A stretch of 64,000 nucleotides of DNA from Rhodospirillales bacterium (GTDB lineage Bacteria; Pseudomonadota; Alphaproteobacteria; Rhodospirillales; Casp-alpha2), in contig JAEPQO010000001.1 in NCBI GenBank assembly GCA_017640505.1, forward strand, positions 124,001 through 188,000, written 5' to 3'. The translations under genes were made by a program, and so were the position numbers. The notes below the pieces were generated by a model. The model did no database searches. It saw nothing but the letters and a program-made list of their open reading frames with translations, and was not told the DNA's origin. This document shows positions 44,173-52,401 of this stretch, piece after piece (the stretch's first letter is position 1; every line of letters begins with the position of its first letter).

Positions 44173-45375
44173 ATGAAGCCAAAAACCCCTAAATTCCTCG
44201 CAGTAGATTTTTTCTGCGGAGCCGGCGGGACAACCCGGGGTCTTATTGATGCTGGCGGTTATGTAATCGCCGGAATCGATAAAGATCCAGCGTGCGAGTT
44301 GACCTATACTAGCAACAACGCCAATGCTTCGATCGACTATTCCCAGGCCCGATTCTTATGCAAAGACATCTTCCGGAAAACCGAAGATCATCCTGAGGGT
44401 CAACAGAGAGAAATCATCAAAGAACTCAAATCCAATATCGAATATTACAGGGCAAAGGCTCCACATGCCCCGTTGTTCTTTGCAATATGCGCTCCCTGCC
44501 AGCCATTTACTAAGGTATCGAAGAAAGCCCTCAGTGAAGAGAGGAAGGCTGGCAGAGCGAAGGACTCCAACTTACTGCTGGAATCTCTTGTTTTCGTAAA
44601 AAAGTTCAAGCCCGATATAATTCTCTCTGAAAACGTCCCGGGGATTCGACAAGAACGCTACGGGTGCGTCTGGGATGAGTTTGAAGAGCAGCTAAGCAAG
44701 CTAGGTTACGCTGTGGGATCAAAAGTGGTTTGTGCATCTAAGTTTGGAGTGCCCCAATTTCGAAAGCGCTCAATTCTCTTAGCCGTGAAAAAAAATATTG
44801 TCCGGCCTACGTATTTCTCCGACATGTTGATGCAGGAAATACTTATACCCACTCAAGATCCCAAATCTTGCATCAAGTCCGTTGAAGATGCCATCGGGCA
44901 TTTCCCATGCCTCGGTGCCGGTGAGGCACATGATCAGATCCCAAATCACCGGACAAGATGGCTGAGTGAGACCAACATCAAACGAATTACTCTGGCGAAG
45001 CCGGGCGAGAGTAATAAATACCTTGATGGCACTGGGCTTGAGCTCGATTGCCACAAAAGAATGCGAAAAAAAAATGGGCCGGGCGGTTTTGGTGACGTTT
45101 ACACCCGACTTGTTGCGGATAAACCCTCGGGGACAATAACCACAAAGTGCCATAGCATATCCAATGGTCGCTTCGGCCATTACGATACAAGCCAGAACCG
45201 TGGCATTTCATTGCGTGAAGCGGCAGCACTACAATCATTCCCGGACGATTATCGATTTTACCCGGAGGACGGAATCGATCCAGTTGCCAGAATGATTGGC
45301 AATGCCGTGCCCCCTCGGTTGGCGGAGTATTTCGCAAACTATGCTATTGCATCTCTTAAAACTGGAGATGCTTAG
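44173..45375 (+). CDS. DNA (cytosine-5)-methyltransferase
   Basis: 400 residues from ATG 44173 (44143 would add 10). All key C5-methylase motifs are present: motif I VDFFCGAGGTTRGL, the catalytic motif IV APCQPF, motif VI SENVPG, motif VIII QFRKRS, the target-recognition region, motif IX RGISLREAAALQSFPD and motif X GNAVPPRLAEYF. It would methylate the C5 of cytosine in a specific site; the site cannot be read from the sequence. It is divergent from the GHKL operon and converges with vsr, overlapping it by 4 bases at the 3' ends. No ordinary restriction endonuclease gene is adjacent. Confidence 0.95.
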   Translation: MKPKTPKFLAVDFFCGAGGTTRGLIDAGGYVIAGIDKDPACELTYTSNNANASIDYSQARFLCKDIFRKTEDHPEGQQREIIKELKSNIEYYRAKAPHAPLFFAICAPCQPFTKVSKKALSEERKAGRAKDSNLLLESLVFVKKFKPDIILSENVPGIRQERYGCVWDEFEEQLSKLGYAVGSKVVCASKFGVPQFRKRSILLAVKKNIVRPTYFSDMLMQEILIPTQDPKSCIKSVEDAIGHFPCLGAGEAHDQIPNHRTRWLSETNIKRITLAKPGESNKYLDGTGLELDCHKRMRKKNGPGGFGDVYTRLVADKPSGTITTKCHSISNGRFGHYDTSQNRGISLREAAALQSFPDDYRFYPEDGIDPVARMIGNAVPPRLAEYFANYAIASLKTGDA

Positions 45376-45794
45376 AATTTTCTCTCCGCGAATTTAATCG
45401 AATTTGCTAACTTTTCTAACGACGAGGGTATTTCACATTCCCATATAGTTAACACGTTCCAGCCTTGCTCGATCAATTCACCTCTAACCCGTAAGTCTCT
45501 CAAGCGATTTTTATCAATCTTGATCTTCCAAAAATCCGTGTTGGATTTAGGTAGTTTGCCTTTATTGCAAGAGTGCCCATGCCAGAAACAACCGTCGACA
45601 AAGACCAGAGATTTGTATTTAGGAAGCACAATATCGGGACGCCCATCTAGCTCTTTGACGTTCAATCGATAACGAAAACCGCTCGCGTGAAGAAAACGCC
45701 TAACTTGCATTTCCGGCGATGTTCCCTGTGTCCTAACTTTGGACATCAATTTAGATCTCTCGGATTTCGTGAGATGGTCAGGCATATGGGTCAA
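45372..45794 (-). CDS. vsr: Very short patch repair (Vsr) endonuclease
   Basis: Up to 140 residues; ATG 45785 (MPDHLTKSERS) is the alternative start. It matches Vsr along its length: LTKSERSKLMSKVRTQGTSPEMQVR, the active site LDGRPDIVLPKYKSLVFVDG with catalytic Asp54, and CFWHGHSC with the zinc/His ligands, then TIWECEI. Vsr nicks beside T:G mismatches produced by deamination of 5-methylcytosine, so it protects against mutation at methylated sites. Its presence fits the C5 methylase it converges with. The upstream YaaC-like gene overlaps its start by 4 bases. Confidence 0.93.
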   Translation of the reverse strand: MTHMPDHLTKSERSKLMSKVRTQGTSPEMQVRRFLHASGFRYRLNVKELDGRPDIVLPKYKSLVFVDGCFWHGHSCNKGKLPKSNTDFWKIKIDKNRLRDLRVRGELIEQGWNVLTIWECEIPSSLEKLANSIKFAERKF

Positions 45795-46954
45795 ACGACT
45801 GCCGCATGGGTCACCTCTTGCTCAGCAAACTCAGAAGCCATCATGTAGAGCCATTGACGAGGTTGATTTTCAATGAACTCTTGGAAGAAAGAGCCATATT
45901 TCCCTTGGGCTAGCGTATCGAATTGCTCTGGCCGGTAGCGGGTCACGGAGCCCAAATAAAACATCAACATATAAACTGAGCAGACCTGGGGCAAAACCCA
46001 GTCGTTGTTGCCAGCAACGTAAACATAATATTTTCTGAAAGGCTTCTGAGTTGTTATCGATCGCCAAAAACAATGGCGATGCGAAGCTATCATGTTATTC
46101 AAGACATCTGATGGACGATGCCCGTAATTGACAGGATTGGATAATTCAATTCTAAGCCGAGCTTTCTCGTCTACTCGCTCATTAGGCAGAAATTCTGTTC
46201 TCACCCAACCGACATCCAGACCTGCTCCCTCGAAAAAAGTTTTGTGCGTGTAACCGTGTCGAGTAAATTCACTGGTCAAAAATTCAAGCGTCATCCAACA
46301 TTCATTTGTATCTCGATGATCTAAAAGTTTTATTTTATCAATCTCTATAAAGCGTTCTTTTCTCGAGGCTGCAGAAGTCCACAGTCGATGGCCCAGTAAT
46401 ATTTGAGGGATTAGCTCCCTGAGGCCTATTACGCGTTGTTGCGAATTTTGATTTGGGTTCCCGTGATTAAGTGAATGACCTGTAAGGTGTTCATGCAGAA
46501 AATCGTAAACATTAACCCTTCTGGGGTTTCCCGCTTGGTTGGGAAAGCATTTCAATGATCCGCTCAACATGTTGGCGTGACGCTGGGGGAAATCCGATGA
46601 CAAACCATGGTGCGAGTTATCGAATTCGGTCTCCCTTCCCATCATGATGGTGAATGCTTTTACTACGTTCATGAAGCAATAATACAACAATAGCGGACGG
46701 GCAGCCCGAACCGTTCCAAGCAGCGATGCATTAAAGAAATCATTTGCCTGTTCGAGTGCAGAGAGAGCTCGCGGTTGATAAGTTTGATTAGTTCGGTTCC
46801 TTATGGCGGCTTCGATAACAGTCCAAGGATCTGACGCAAAAATTCTCGATTGTATCCCATGCCGGCGATCCCCTCTCCTCGTTGGCCAATAAGAAAATTC
46901 AACTGGTCTGTTTCGAATATCTAATTCAGTACCTGCGCGGGGTTGTGGATACAT
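45791..46954 (-). CDS. YaaC-like protein
   Basis: 387 residues. The C-terminal block VYMLMFYLGSVTRYRPEQFD and FIENQPRQWLYMMASEFAEQ, with ARPLLLYYCFMNVVKAF earlier, resembles the YaaC family, which is also found inside defence loci. It is a soluble, helical protein without an obvious catalytic site; HEPN-related or nucleic-acid-binding roles have been suggested for relatives. It overlaps the vsr start by 4 bases and so is cotranscribed with it. Identification is by pattern only and should be treated as tentative. Confidence 0.55.
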   Translation of the reverse strand: MYPQPRAGTELDIRNRPVEFSYWPTRRGDRRHGIQSRIFASDPWTVIEAAIRNRTNQTYQPRALSALEQANDFFNASLLGTVRAARPLLLYYCFMNVVKAFTIMMGRETEFDNSHHGLSSDFPQRHANMLSGSLKCFPNQAGNPRRVNVYDFLHEHLTGHSLNHGNPNQNSQQRVIGLRELIPQILLGHRLWTSAASRKERFIEIDKIKLLDHRDTNECWMTLEFLTSEFTRHGYTHKTFFEGAGLDVGWVRTEFLPNERVDEKARLRIELSNPVNYGHRPSDVLNNMIASHRHCFWRSITTQKPFRKYYVYVAGNNDWVLPQVCSVYMLMFYLGSVTRYRPEQFDTLAQGKYGSFFQEFIENQPRQWLYMMASEFAEQEVTHAAVV

Positions 46955-47045
46955 CTTCAGCTCTCATTCGAATGTCGAAGCTCGTCGACCATCATACAAT
47001 CAAAAGTCGTAATTTTCAAATTTTCTATAACTATCTTGGTTGCAG

Positions 47046-48278
47046 TCACAATGAGGACACGGCCACTGCTTCCCGCATCGTGTCCTCTGTGATCTTCACG
47101 TAGTAGCGCATTGTCACGACAGGTGACGAGTGGCCAAGCAATCGCTGCGTTACCGACAGATCGACACCATTGTTCGCGAGGCGAGAGCCAAAGTCAGACC
47201 GGAAATCCTTGAAGCGGAGATGCCGAAGTCCGCTGTCTTTGCGTAGCTTGTCCCAAGCGTTTTGAAAGTTATCAAGCCTCGCACCACCTTTGCCGGGAAA
47301 GACATAGCCATCGGTCATCCCACTTTGCGCTCTCCACTGGCTTAGGATCACGCAAAGCGGATCGTTGATCGGGATGGTCCGCATTTGAGAGGTCTTTGCA
47401 TTTTCGGCGCGGATAGTTAACAGCTGCGCATCCAAGTCCACGTCGCTCCATTGCATAGAGAAGATTTCACCGCGTCGCATTCCCGTGTGATACGCCGTCA
47501 TCACGATCGGCGTCAGATGATTGCCGTAGTAAGTCAGCTCAGGCAGCTTCTCGTAACCCCGTTCTTCTCGCCAGCGGTTTGCAGACAGCCGGTCCTCAGC
47601 AAGCTGTCGATCCCGCTGCTCAAGTGCCTCGAACAGCTTAGTGCGGTCATCTTCGCTGAGTGTTCGCGGCTTTGACGATGTATCGGTTTTGAGCTTCTTC
47701 AGGCCCGCCAGAGGGTGATGCTCCAGGAAGTCCCACTCCACTGCTTTGCTGAGGACCGCACGGATCACAACCACGTTTCGGTTTATGGTGCCTGGCGACA
47801 CTCTATTAGCGAGGCGCTTGGTTCGCCAGAGTTCAACTCGTCGCTTGTCGATCTCATCGAGGAAAAGCTGATCCCAGTCGGCAAAGCGCCGAAGCTGACC
47901 GCGCTGACCAGCGGGGTCTTTGAGAGACTGCTCCGCCCACGGTAGGTAGTGCTGGTCTAAAAACTGACGCAGCGTCCAGCGTTCTCGCTCCTTTTTTAGC
48001 GGTAAAACCTCGAGGCGCGCTTTGGCAATTAGCTCTTCGGCAGCATTGCGAGCCTCGGATGGACTGATAGCCGGATGCTCCCCGATGTGGATTTTCTTCT
48101 GCCGACGGTTCCCGCGCCGCGCACTTCCTTTTACGGCGATAGCGTAGTAGCTGATGAAGCCGCTCGGTTGTTGTCGGACGATGAAGCCTCGTAAAGACCG
48201 ATCCCGATACTCGGTAACCTTCTCGGGTTTCACGGCTGTGATTTTTCGAATGAACGCGTTGTTGATGGCCACTGTCAT
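47046..48278 (-). CDS. Tyrosine recombinase (integrase) of the island
   Basis: 410 residues; AGGGG precedes the ATG. The N-terminal half contains a DNA-binding arm (RSLRGFIVRQQPSGFISYYA, ISPSEARNAAEELI) and a core-binding SAM-like domain (WTLRQFLDQHYLPWAEQ). The catalytic half has Arg268 in YHTGMRRGEIFSMQW, Lys357-x-x-Arg360 in LRFKDFRSDFGSRL, His383 in LLGHSSPVVTMRYY and the nucleophile Tyr392. The usual H-x-x-R histidine is a lysine. It is the only recombinase of the element and lies beside attR, reading inward, the normal arrangement for site-specific integrases of tRNA islands. Confidence 0.93.
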   Translation of the reverse strand: MTVAINNAFIRKITAVKPEKVTEYRDRSLRGFIVRQQPSGFISYYAIAVKGSARRGNRRQKKIHIGEHPAISPSEARNAAEELIAKARLEVLPLKKERERWTLRQFLDQHYLPWAEQSLKDPAGQRGQLRRFADWDQLFLDEIDKRRVELWRTKRLANRVSPGTINRNVVVIRAVLSKAVEWDFLEHHPLAGLKKLKTDTSSKPRTLSEDDRTKLFEALEQRDRQLAEDRLSANRWREERGYEKLPELTYYGNHLTPIVMTAYHTGMRRGEIFSMQWSDVDLDAQLLTIRAENAKTSQMRTIPINDPLCVILSQWRAQSGMTDGYVFPGKGGARLDNFQNAWDKLRKDSGLRHLRFKDFRSDFGSRLANNGVDLSVTQRLLGHSSPVVTMRYYVKITEDTMREAVAVSSL

Positions 48279-48306
48279 TGTCTATCCCCTATCTCGGTGA
48301 CGGGAG

Positions 48307-48318
48307 CCGGAAGTGTCC
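48307..48318 (+). repeat. 12-mer CGGAAGTGTCCC near attR
   Basis: The same 12-mer is at 36945-36956 (plus strand, near attL) and at 40808-40819 (minus strand). Copies near both ends of the island suggest integrase arm-type sites, or sites for another element-encoded protein. Short motif; chance cannot be ruled out without a count over the whole genome. Confidence 0.4.
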
Positions 48319-48471
48319 CGCGAAAACAAAAAATCACACCGTAGATATCCTTGGGAATATCCTCCATCTCCCTCGACAGCAACTAACCTATTGTTTCAAA
48401 ATAAGAAAAACAGCGGCTCTTGGTGCATGGCGGTATATTGAGGGGTATGGAGGCGCACATTTTCTGAGACT

Positions 48472-48516
48472 CTCCGAAGGCAGAGGTCACAGGTTCGAAT
48501 CCTGTCGGGTGCGCCA
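48472..48516. repeat. attR-like 45 bp repeat
   Basis: A perfect copy of 36832-36876 (tRNA-Arg anticodon loop to CCA). The tRNA 5' half is missing here, so this is a fragment and not a gene. The chromosome resumes at 48517. Confidence 0.93.
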
Positions 48517-48547
48517 TTTTCAGGACGCGGCGCATGGCCGTCACCCC

Positions 48548-49756
48548 TCAGATCACGCCCTTGTCCTTGAGCGCCGCCAGGTCTTCCGCGCTCAGGCCCA
48601 GTTCGCCCGAGAAAATGTCTTCGTTGTGCTGGCCCTTGCGCGGCCCGGCATGGCGGATTTCGGCGGGGGTCTCCGACATGAACGGAAACGCGTTGGTCAT
48701 CCGCATTTTACCCAGGTCCTCGTCGTCCAGCTCGATGATGTCGTTCCTGGCCTGGTACTGCGGATCGTCGAAGATCTGATCGATGGTGTAGGCAGGCCCG
48801 ATCGCGGCCTCGGCCTTTTCAAACGCGTCCAGTACCGTCGCCAGGTCGTGCTGCGCGATCCAGCCGGCGACGATACCGTCGACTTCCTCGATATGTTCAA
48901 CCCGGCTCTGCGGCGTCTGGAAGCGGGGGTCCTCCGCCGCCTCCTTGCCGCCGCACAACGTCAGCACGCGCGTCACGATGGCGGGCGAATTGGTCGAGAT
49001 CGCGACCCAGTGGCCGTCCTTCGTCTGGTACGTGTTGCGCGGCGCGTTGTTCTTGGAGCGGTTGCCCCAGCGCTGCTGGATGACGCCCAGCTGATCGAAC
49101 TGCAACGGCTGCGGTCCCATCACCTGGAACAACGGCTCGTAGATCGAAAGGTCGATGTACTGCCCGACGCCCGCCTTCTGCGCGTCGCGGTGATAAAGCG
49201 CGAACATCGCCGCGAACGTGCCGTAGGCGGCCGCCACCCCGTCGGCGAGACCGAAGTTCGGCAACGTCGGCGGCCCGTCCGGCTCGCCGGTGATGGCGGC
49301 GAAACCGGAAAACGCCTCGGCGATGGTGCCGAAGCCGGGGCGGTTTTTATACGGCCCCGTCTGTCCGAAACCAGTGACGCGGATCATCACGAGGCGCGGA
49401 TTGATCGCTTTCAGATCTTCCCAGCCGAGGCCCCATTTCTCCATGGTGCCGGTGCGGAAGTTCTCGATCAGCACGTCGGTGGTCTTGATCAGCTCCTTGA
49501 AAAGCTTCTGGCCCTCGTCTGAACCGAAGTTCAGCGTCACGCACCGCTTGTTGCGGTTGGCCATCTTGAACCACAGCCCGACGCCGTCCTTCTGGTAACC
49601 GGTGTTGCGCAACACGTCGCCGCGCGGATGCTCGACCTTGATGACGTCGGCGCCGAAATCGCCCATCAGCATGCCGATGGTCGGCCCCGCGATCACGGTC
49701 GACGCGTCGATAACCCTAAGTCCCTGAAGGGGCGTCTTTTTTCCATCGTCGGTCAT
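48548..49756 (-). CDS. Class III CoA transferase (CaiB/BaiF family)
   Basis: 402 residues from ATG 49756. Family features are LRVIDASTVIAGPTIGMLMGDFGADVIKVEHP, TDVLIENFRTGTMEKWGLG, the RVTGFGQTGPYKNRPGF loop, and the catalytic-Asp region FGLADGVAAAYG. These enzymes move CoA between carboxylic acids, forming an aspartyl-CoA anhydride. The next gene upstream begins 8 nt away, so it is the last of a three-gene operon with a TauD-like dioxygenase and a CitE-like lyase. The substrate is not evident. Confidence 0.93.
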   Translation of the reverse strand: MTDDGKKTPLQGLRVIDASTVIAGPTIGMLMGDFGADVIKVEHPRGDVLRNTGYQKDGVGLWFKMANRNKRCVTLNFGSDEGQKLFKELIKTTDVLIENFRTGTMEKWGLGWEDLKAINPRLVMIRVTGFGQTGPYKNRPGFGTIAEAFSGFAAITGEPDGPPTLPNFGLADGVAAAYGTFAAMFALYHRDAQKAGVGQYIDLSIYEPLFQVMGPQPLQFDQLGVIQQRWGNRSKNNAPRNTYQTKDGHWVAISTNSPAIVTRVLTLCGGKEAAEDPRFQTPQSRVEHIEEVDGIVAGWIAQHDLATVLDAFEKAEAAIGPAYTIDQIFDDPQYQARNDIIELDDEDLGKMRMTNAFPFMSETPAEIRHAGPRKGQHNEDIFSGELGLSAEDLAALKDKGVI

Positions 49757-49764
49757 ACCCGCGC

Positions 49765-50649
49765 TCACGCTGCGTCGGGTTCGGGCACGGCGAAGTCTTC
49801 CGGGCGCAGGAAGATCGTGGTGCGCCTGGCAAACCGGGGCCGGTTGACGTCGAAGGCTTCGCGGCGGTGCCAGAGCCGCGCGTTGTCCCACATGATGACG
49901 TCGCCGTTGCGCCACGTGTGCGCGTAGACGAAGTCGTCCTGCAGCATGTGCGCCTGCACGGCATCGATCAGCTCCTGCGTTTCGGCGTCGCTCAGACCCT
50001 CGATCCCCAGCGTCTTGTTCGGATCGAGATAAATGGACTTCTGCCCCGTCGCCGGGTTCTCGAGAACGATGTCGTGGGTCGCCGGCGGGGTCTTTTCGTC
50101 GATCTTCTTCATCTCTTCCGGACGGCCCTGGAAATCGCGTTGCGTGGTCGATTCCTTTTTCATGCCGTACTTGGCCGTGGCGCGGCGCCCGTCCAGCTGC
50201 TTGCGCAGGTTGTCGGGCATGGTGTCGTAGCCGAGCTTGGTGTTGCAGAACGATGTCTGGCCCTCGCCTTCCGGCATTTCGATGGCACAGAACACCGACC
50301 CGCTGGCCGGGCGCTGGCGATAGATCTGATCGTGGTGCCAGTAGATTTCGTAATTGCCGAGCCCGCCCATCGCCGTGCCGTCGGCCCGCTTCAGGGTCGT
50401 GATGTAGATGATCTCCGGATGCTCCGGCGAGATCATGTCGTCGCGCACCAGGATATCGAGGTCGCCGAAGCGCTTCGAATATTCCACCTGCTGGCGCTCG
50501 CTCAGGCTCTGGCGGCGAAACAGCAAAAGCGGTTCTTCCTGCCACAGCTTGTAGATGGCATCGAAGGTGGCGTCGTCGAGGTCGGCGAGGTCAACGTCGA
50601 GGACCTCGTATCCGAATGTATCCTTCAGGGGTCTTTTCTTGAGTTGCAT
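49765..50649 (-). CDS. TauD/TfdA-family 2-oxoglutarate-dependent dioxygenase
   Basis: 294 residues. The Fe(II) facial triad is His105-x-Asp107 (NYEIYWHHDQIYRQRP) and the distal His261 (MWDNARLWHRREAF); the 2-oxoglutarate Arg is in the following RFARRTTIFL. TauD-type enzymes hydroxylate taurine, 2,4-D-like acids or other small carboxylates. Between a CitE-like lyase and a CoA transferase, the likely role is the oxidative entry step of a carboxylic-acid breakdown route. Confidence 0.92.
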   Translation of the reverse strand: MQLKKRPLKDTFGYEVLDVDLADLDDATFDAIYKLWQEEPLLLFRRQSLSERQQVEYSKRFGDLDILVRDDMISPEHPEIIYITTLKRADGTAMGGLGNYEIYWHHDQIYRQRPASGSVFCAIEMPEGEGQTSFCNTKLGYDTMPDNLRKQLDGRRATAKYGMKKESTTQRDFQGRPEEMKKIDEKTPPATHDIVLENPATGQKSIYLDPNKTLGIEGLSDAETQELIDAVQAHMLQDDFVYAHTWRNGDVIMWDNARLWHRREAFDVNRPRFARRTTIFLRPEDFAVPEPDAA

Positions 50650-50764
50650 GGTTTGGATTCCCTAAGTTTTTTTTATTTTTATCGGCCCGCATTCGCGGTG
50701 CTCGTATGAAACGTTATCGCCCGAGAGGGGCGCGGGCAATGCGTACGCAGATAACGTGTGGCGT

Positions 50765-51667
50765 TTAGCCGCGCGCCTTGATCGCATCGTAGCGCGCAAG
50801 CACGCGTTTGGCGCGGATCGCGACGGGCACGTCGATCATCTTGCCGTCGACCGTGATCGCGCCGAGGCCCGCCTTTTCCGCATCCGCATAGGCGTTGACG
50901 ACGCGCCGGGCGTAGTCGACCTCGTCGTCGGCCGGCGTGAACTCCTCGTTCAGCACCGGAATGCCCGACGGATGAATGACGCTTGCCGCCTCGAAGCCGA
51001 ACTTACGGGACCGGCGGACGTTTTCGCGGAATGCGTCCGTGTCGCGGAAATCGGCGACGGTGCCGATGAAACCCATCGGCATGATGTTGGCGGCGCGGGC
51101 GGCGATCATGATCGTCTGCTTCGGCACCATCAGCGTATCCGTGTCCGGCACCATGCCGACGTCCATGGCGAAATCCTCGCCGCCCAGGTTCATGCCGACG
51201 TTGCGGCTGGTGGCGCGCGCGACGGCGTGGGCGCGGAAATACGCGTCCGCCGTCTCGATCATTGGCACAAGGCGGACGTCACCCGCCGGCCGGCCGGCTT
51301 CTTTCTCGACCTCGCCGACCAGTTCGGCCACGAGCTTCAGGTGTCCGGCACCGTCGACCTTGGTGACGAAAAGCGCCTTCGCGCCGCCCTTCACCGCGGC
51401 TTCCACGTCCTTGACCATATGCCGGAGCGGCCGGTTGATCCTGACCGTGGCATCGGCGCCCGATTGCGTGACGGAGCGGATGGAATCGGCCAGCATCTCG
51501 CGGGCCCGGCCGCGTTCCTGTTCGGGCACGCTGTCTTCCAGATCGAGAATGATGGCATCCGCTTCGCGGGTGTGCGCCTTGGCGATGAATTTTTCGTTGT
51601 TGGCGGGCACGTATAGCAGGGATCGCCAGACGATCTCCGTGCCGGCCGCCGTTTTGTTTTCGTTCAT
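50765..51667 (-). CDS. HpcH/HpaI aldolase / citrate-lyase beta-like (CitE-like) protein
   Basis: 300 residues from ATG 51667 (AAGGGAAG upstream). Hallmarks are RSLLYVPANNEKFIAKA, DAIILDLEDSVPEQER, ATVRINRPL, LVPMIETADAY, and the metal-binding GGEDFAMDVG. CitE-like proteins cleave or form beta-hydroxyacyl-CoA thioesters, such as malyl-CoA or citramalyl-CoA. It heads the operon that continues with the TauD-like gene and the CoA transferase. It is divergent from a PAS_5-type gene that may sense a related ligand. Confidence 0.9.
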   Translation of the reverse strand: MNENKTAAGTEIVWRSLLYVPANNEKFIAKAHTREADAIILDLEDSVPEQERGRAREMLADSIRSVTQSGADATVRINRPLRHMVKDVEAAVKGGAKALFVTKVDGAGHLKLVAELVGEVEKEAGRPAGDVRLVPMIETADAYFRAHAVARATSRNVGMNLGGEDFAMDVGMVPDTDTLMVPKQTIMIAARAANIMPMGFIGTVADFRDTDAFRENVRRSRKFGFEAASVIHPSGIPVLNEEFTPADDEVDYARRVVNAYADAEKAGLGAITVDGKMIDVPVAIRAKRVLARYDAIKARG

Positions 51668-51868
51668 GTTCTTCCCTTCGCCGCTATTCATGCGGCATGT
51701 GCGCTTTGTGCGCCGGTTTTGGTTTTGCCGTATGGACAATATGAGCAGAAATGCATATGACCTTTCGAACGGTACGGTTTGAATCCGGCACAATCAAGTC
51801 GCCGCCACCGTGTCGAGGGGGGTTCGAGACACAATTCACCGGCATGCCCGCCGGGTTGGCTCGGACGG

Positions 51869-52396
51869 ATGAACTTCGGGGGCGGCGTGGCGACAATCGA
51901 GCAAATTCGCGAACTGACAGATAACCCGCGGCTCCTGGGGTTTGCGGAGTTCGTGCTGGACCAGGCCGGCGACGCCCCCTTTCCCGACTATAAAAAGATC
52001 GATCTGATGGATATCGCGCCGCTGGTGCGCTTTGTCTGGGTGATTGATTTCAGAAACGGCATCCAAAACCGGCCCAAGTTCGTCTTTTCCGGCACGCAGC
52101 TCGACGAGCATTACGGCATGAATATCGTCGGCAAATGCTTCGAGGAAATCTACGTCGAAGGCGATTTCGACCGCGCCATCACCGGTAACTATTACCAGGT
52201 CTATGCACAAAAGAAGGTCGCCTATACCTTCCGCCGGGCGCACTACTTCGACGACTATGTCGACCGTTACAAGTGCGCCGAAGCGATCGCCTTCCCCTGT
52301 TCCGCAAACGGCACCGATATCGACTACGGGCTCGGCTTTATCGAGTACTCGGCCACCGACGCCGCGCCCGACGAAAAGATCTTCAAACTGCTCTGA
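51869..52396 (+). CDS. PAS_5-type PAS domain protein
   Basis: 175 residues from ATG 51869; a GTG at 51887 with better spacing from GGGGG is an alternative. The PAS_5 pattern is visible: FPDYKKIDLMDIAPLVRFVW, FVFSGTQLDEHYGMNIVGK, and the terminal GLGFIEYSAT. It resembles the protein at 2335-2862 in layout but not closely in sequence. Divergently placed next to the CitE/TauD/CoA-transferase operon, it may take part in its control, though it has no DNA-binding domain. Confidence 0.78.
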   Translation: MNFGGGVATIEQIRELTDNPRLLGFAEFVLDQAGDAPFPDYKKIDLMDIAPLVRFVWVIDFRNGIQNRPKFVFSGTQLDEHYGMNIVGKCFEEIYVEGDFDRAITGNYYQVYAQKKVAYTFRRAHYFDDYVDRYKCAEAIAFPCSANGTDIDYGLGFIEYSATDAAPDEKIFKLL

Positions 52397-52401
52397 GCGC
52401 C

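Larger units (their letters stand above)
36877..48516. mobile_element. 11.6 kb integrative island in tRNA-Arg(CCG)
   Basis: Bounded by perfect 45 bp direct repeats of the tRNA 3' end, with a tyrosine recombinase at the right end (47046-48278). The content is more AT-rich than the chromosome and consists of accessory functions: an AlpA-HTH/helicase remnant, iteron-like repeats, a structured non-coding block, a PD-(D/E)XK-like protein, an ADP-ribosylglycohydrolase-like protein, a GHKL ATPase with small partners, a C5 methyltransferase, Vsr and a YaaC-like protein. No capsid, tail, conjugation or relaxase genes are present. Size and layout fit a phage satellite-like or small integrative element with defence cargo. 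Confidence 0.93.

Noticed and set aside
48472-48516. Second tRNA-Arg gene
   Set aside because: Only the 3' 45 bases are present. The D-arm and 5' acceptor strand are missing, so it is an att repeat and not a tRNA.
36877-48516. Prophage
   Set aside because: No terminase, portal, capsid, tail, holin or lysin gene can be seen. The size is also small, so a satellite or integrative element fits better.
48278-49522. Long plus-strand frame of 414 codons across attR and the CoA transferase
   Set aside because: It runs antisense to a clear class III CoA transferase and across the attR repeat. The Arg/His-rich product has no domain and is a GC-rich shadow.
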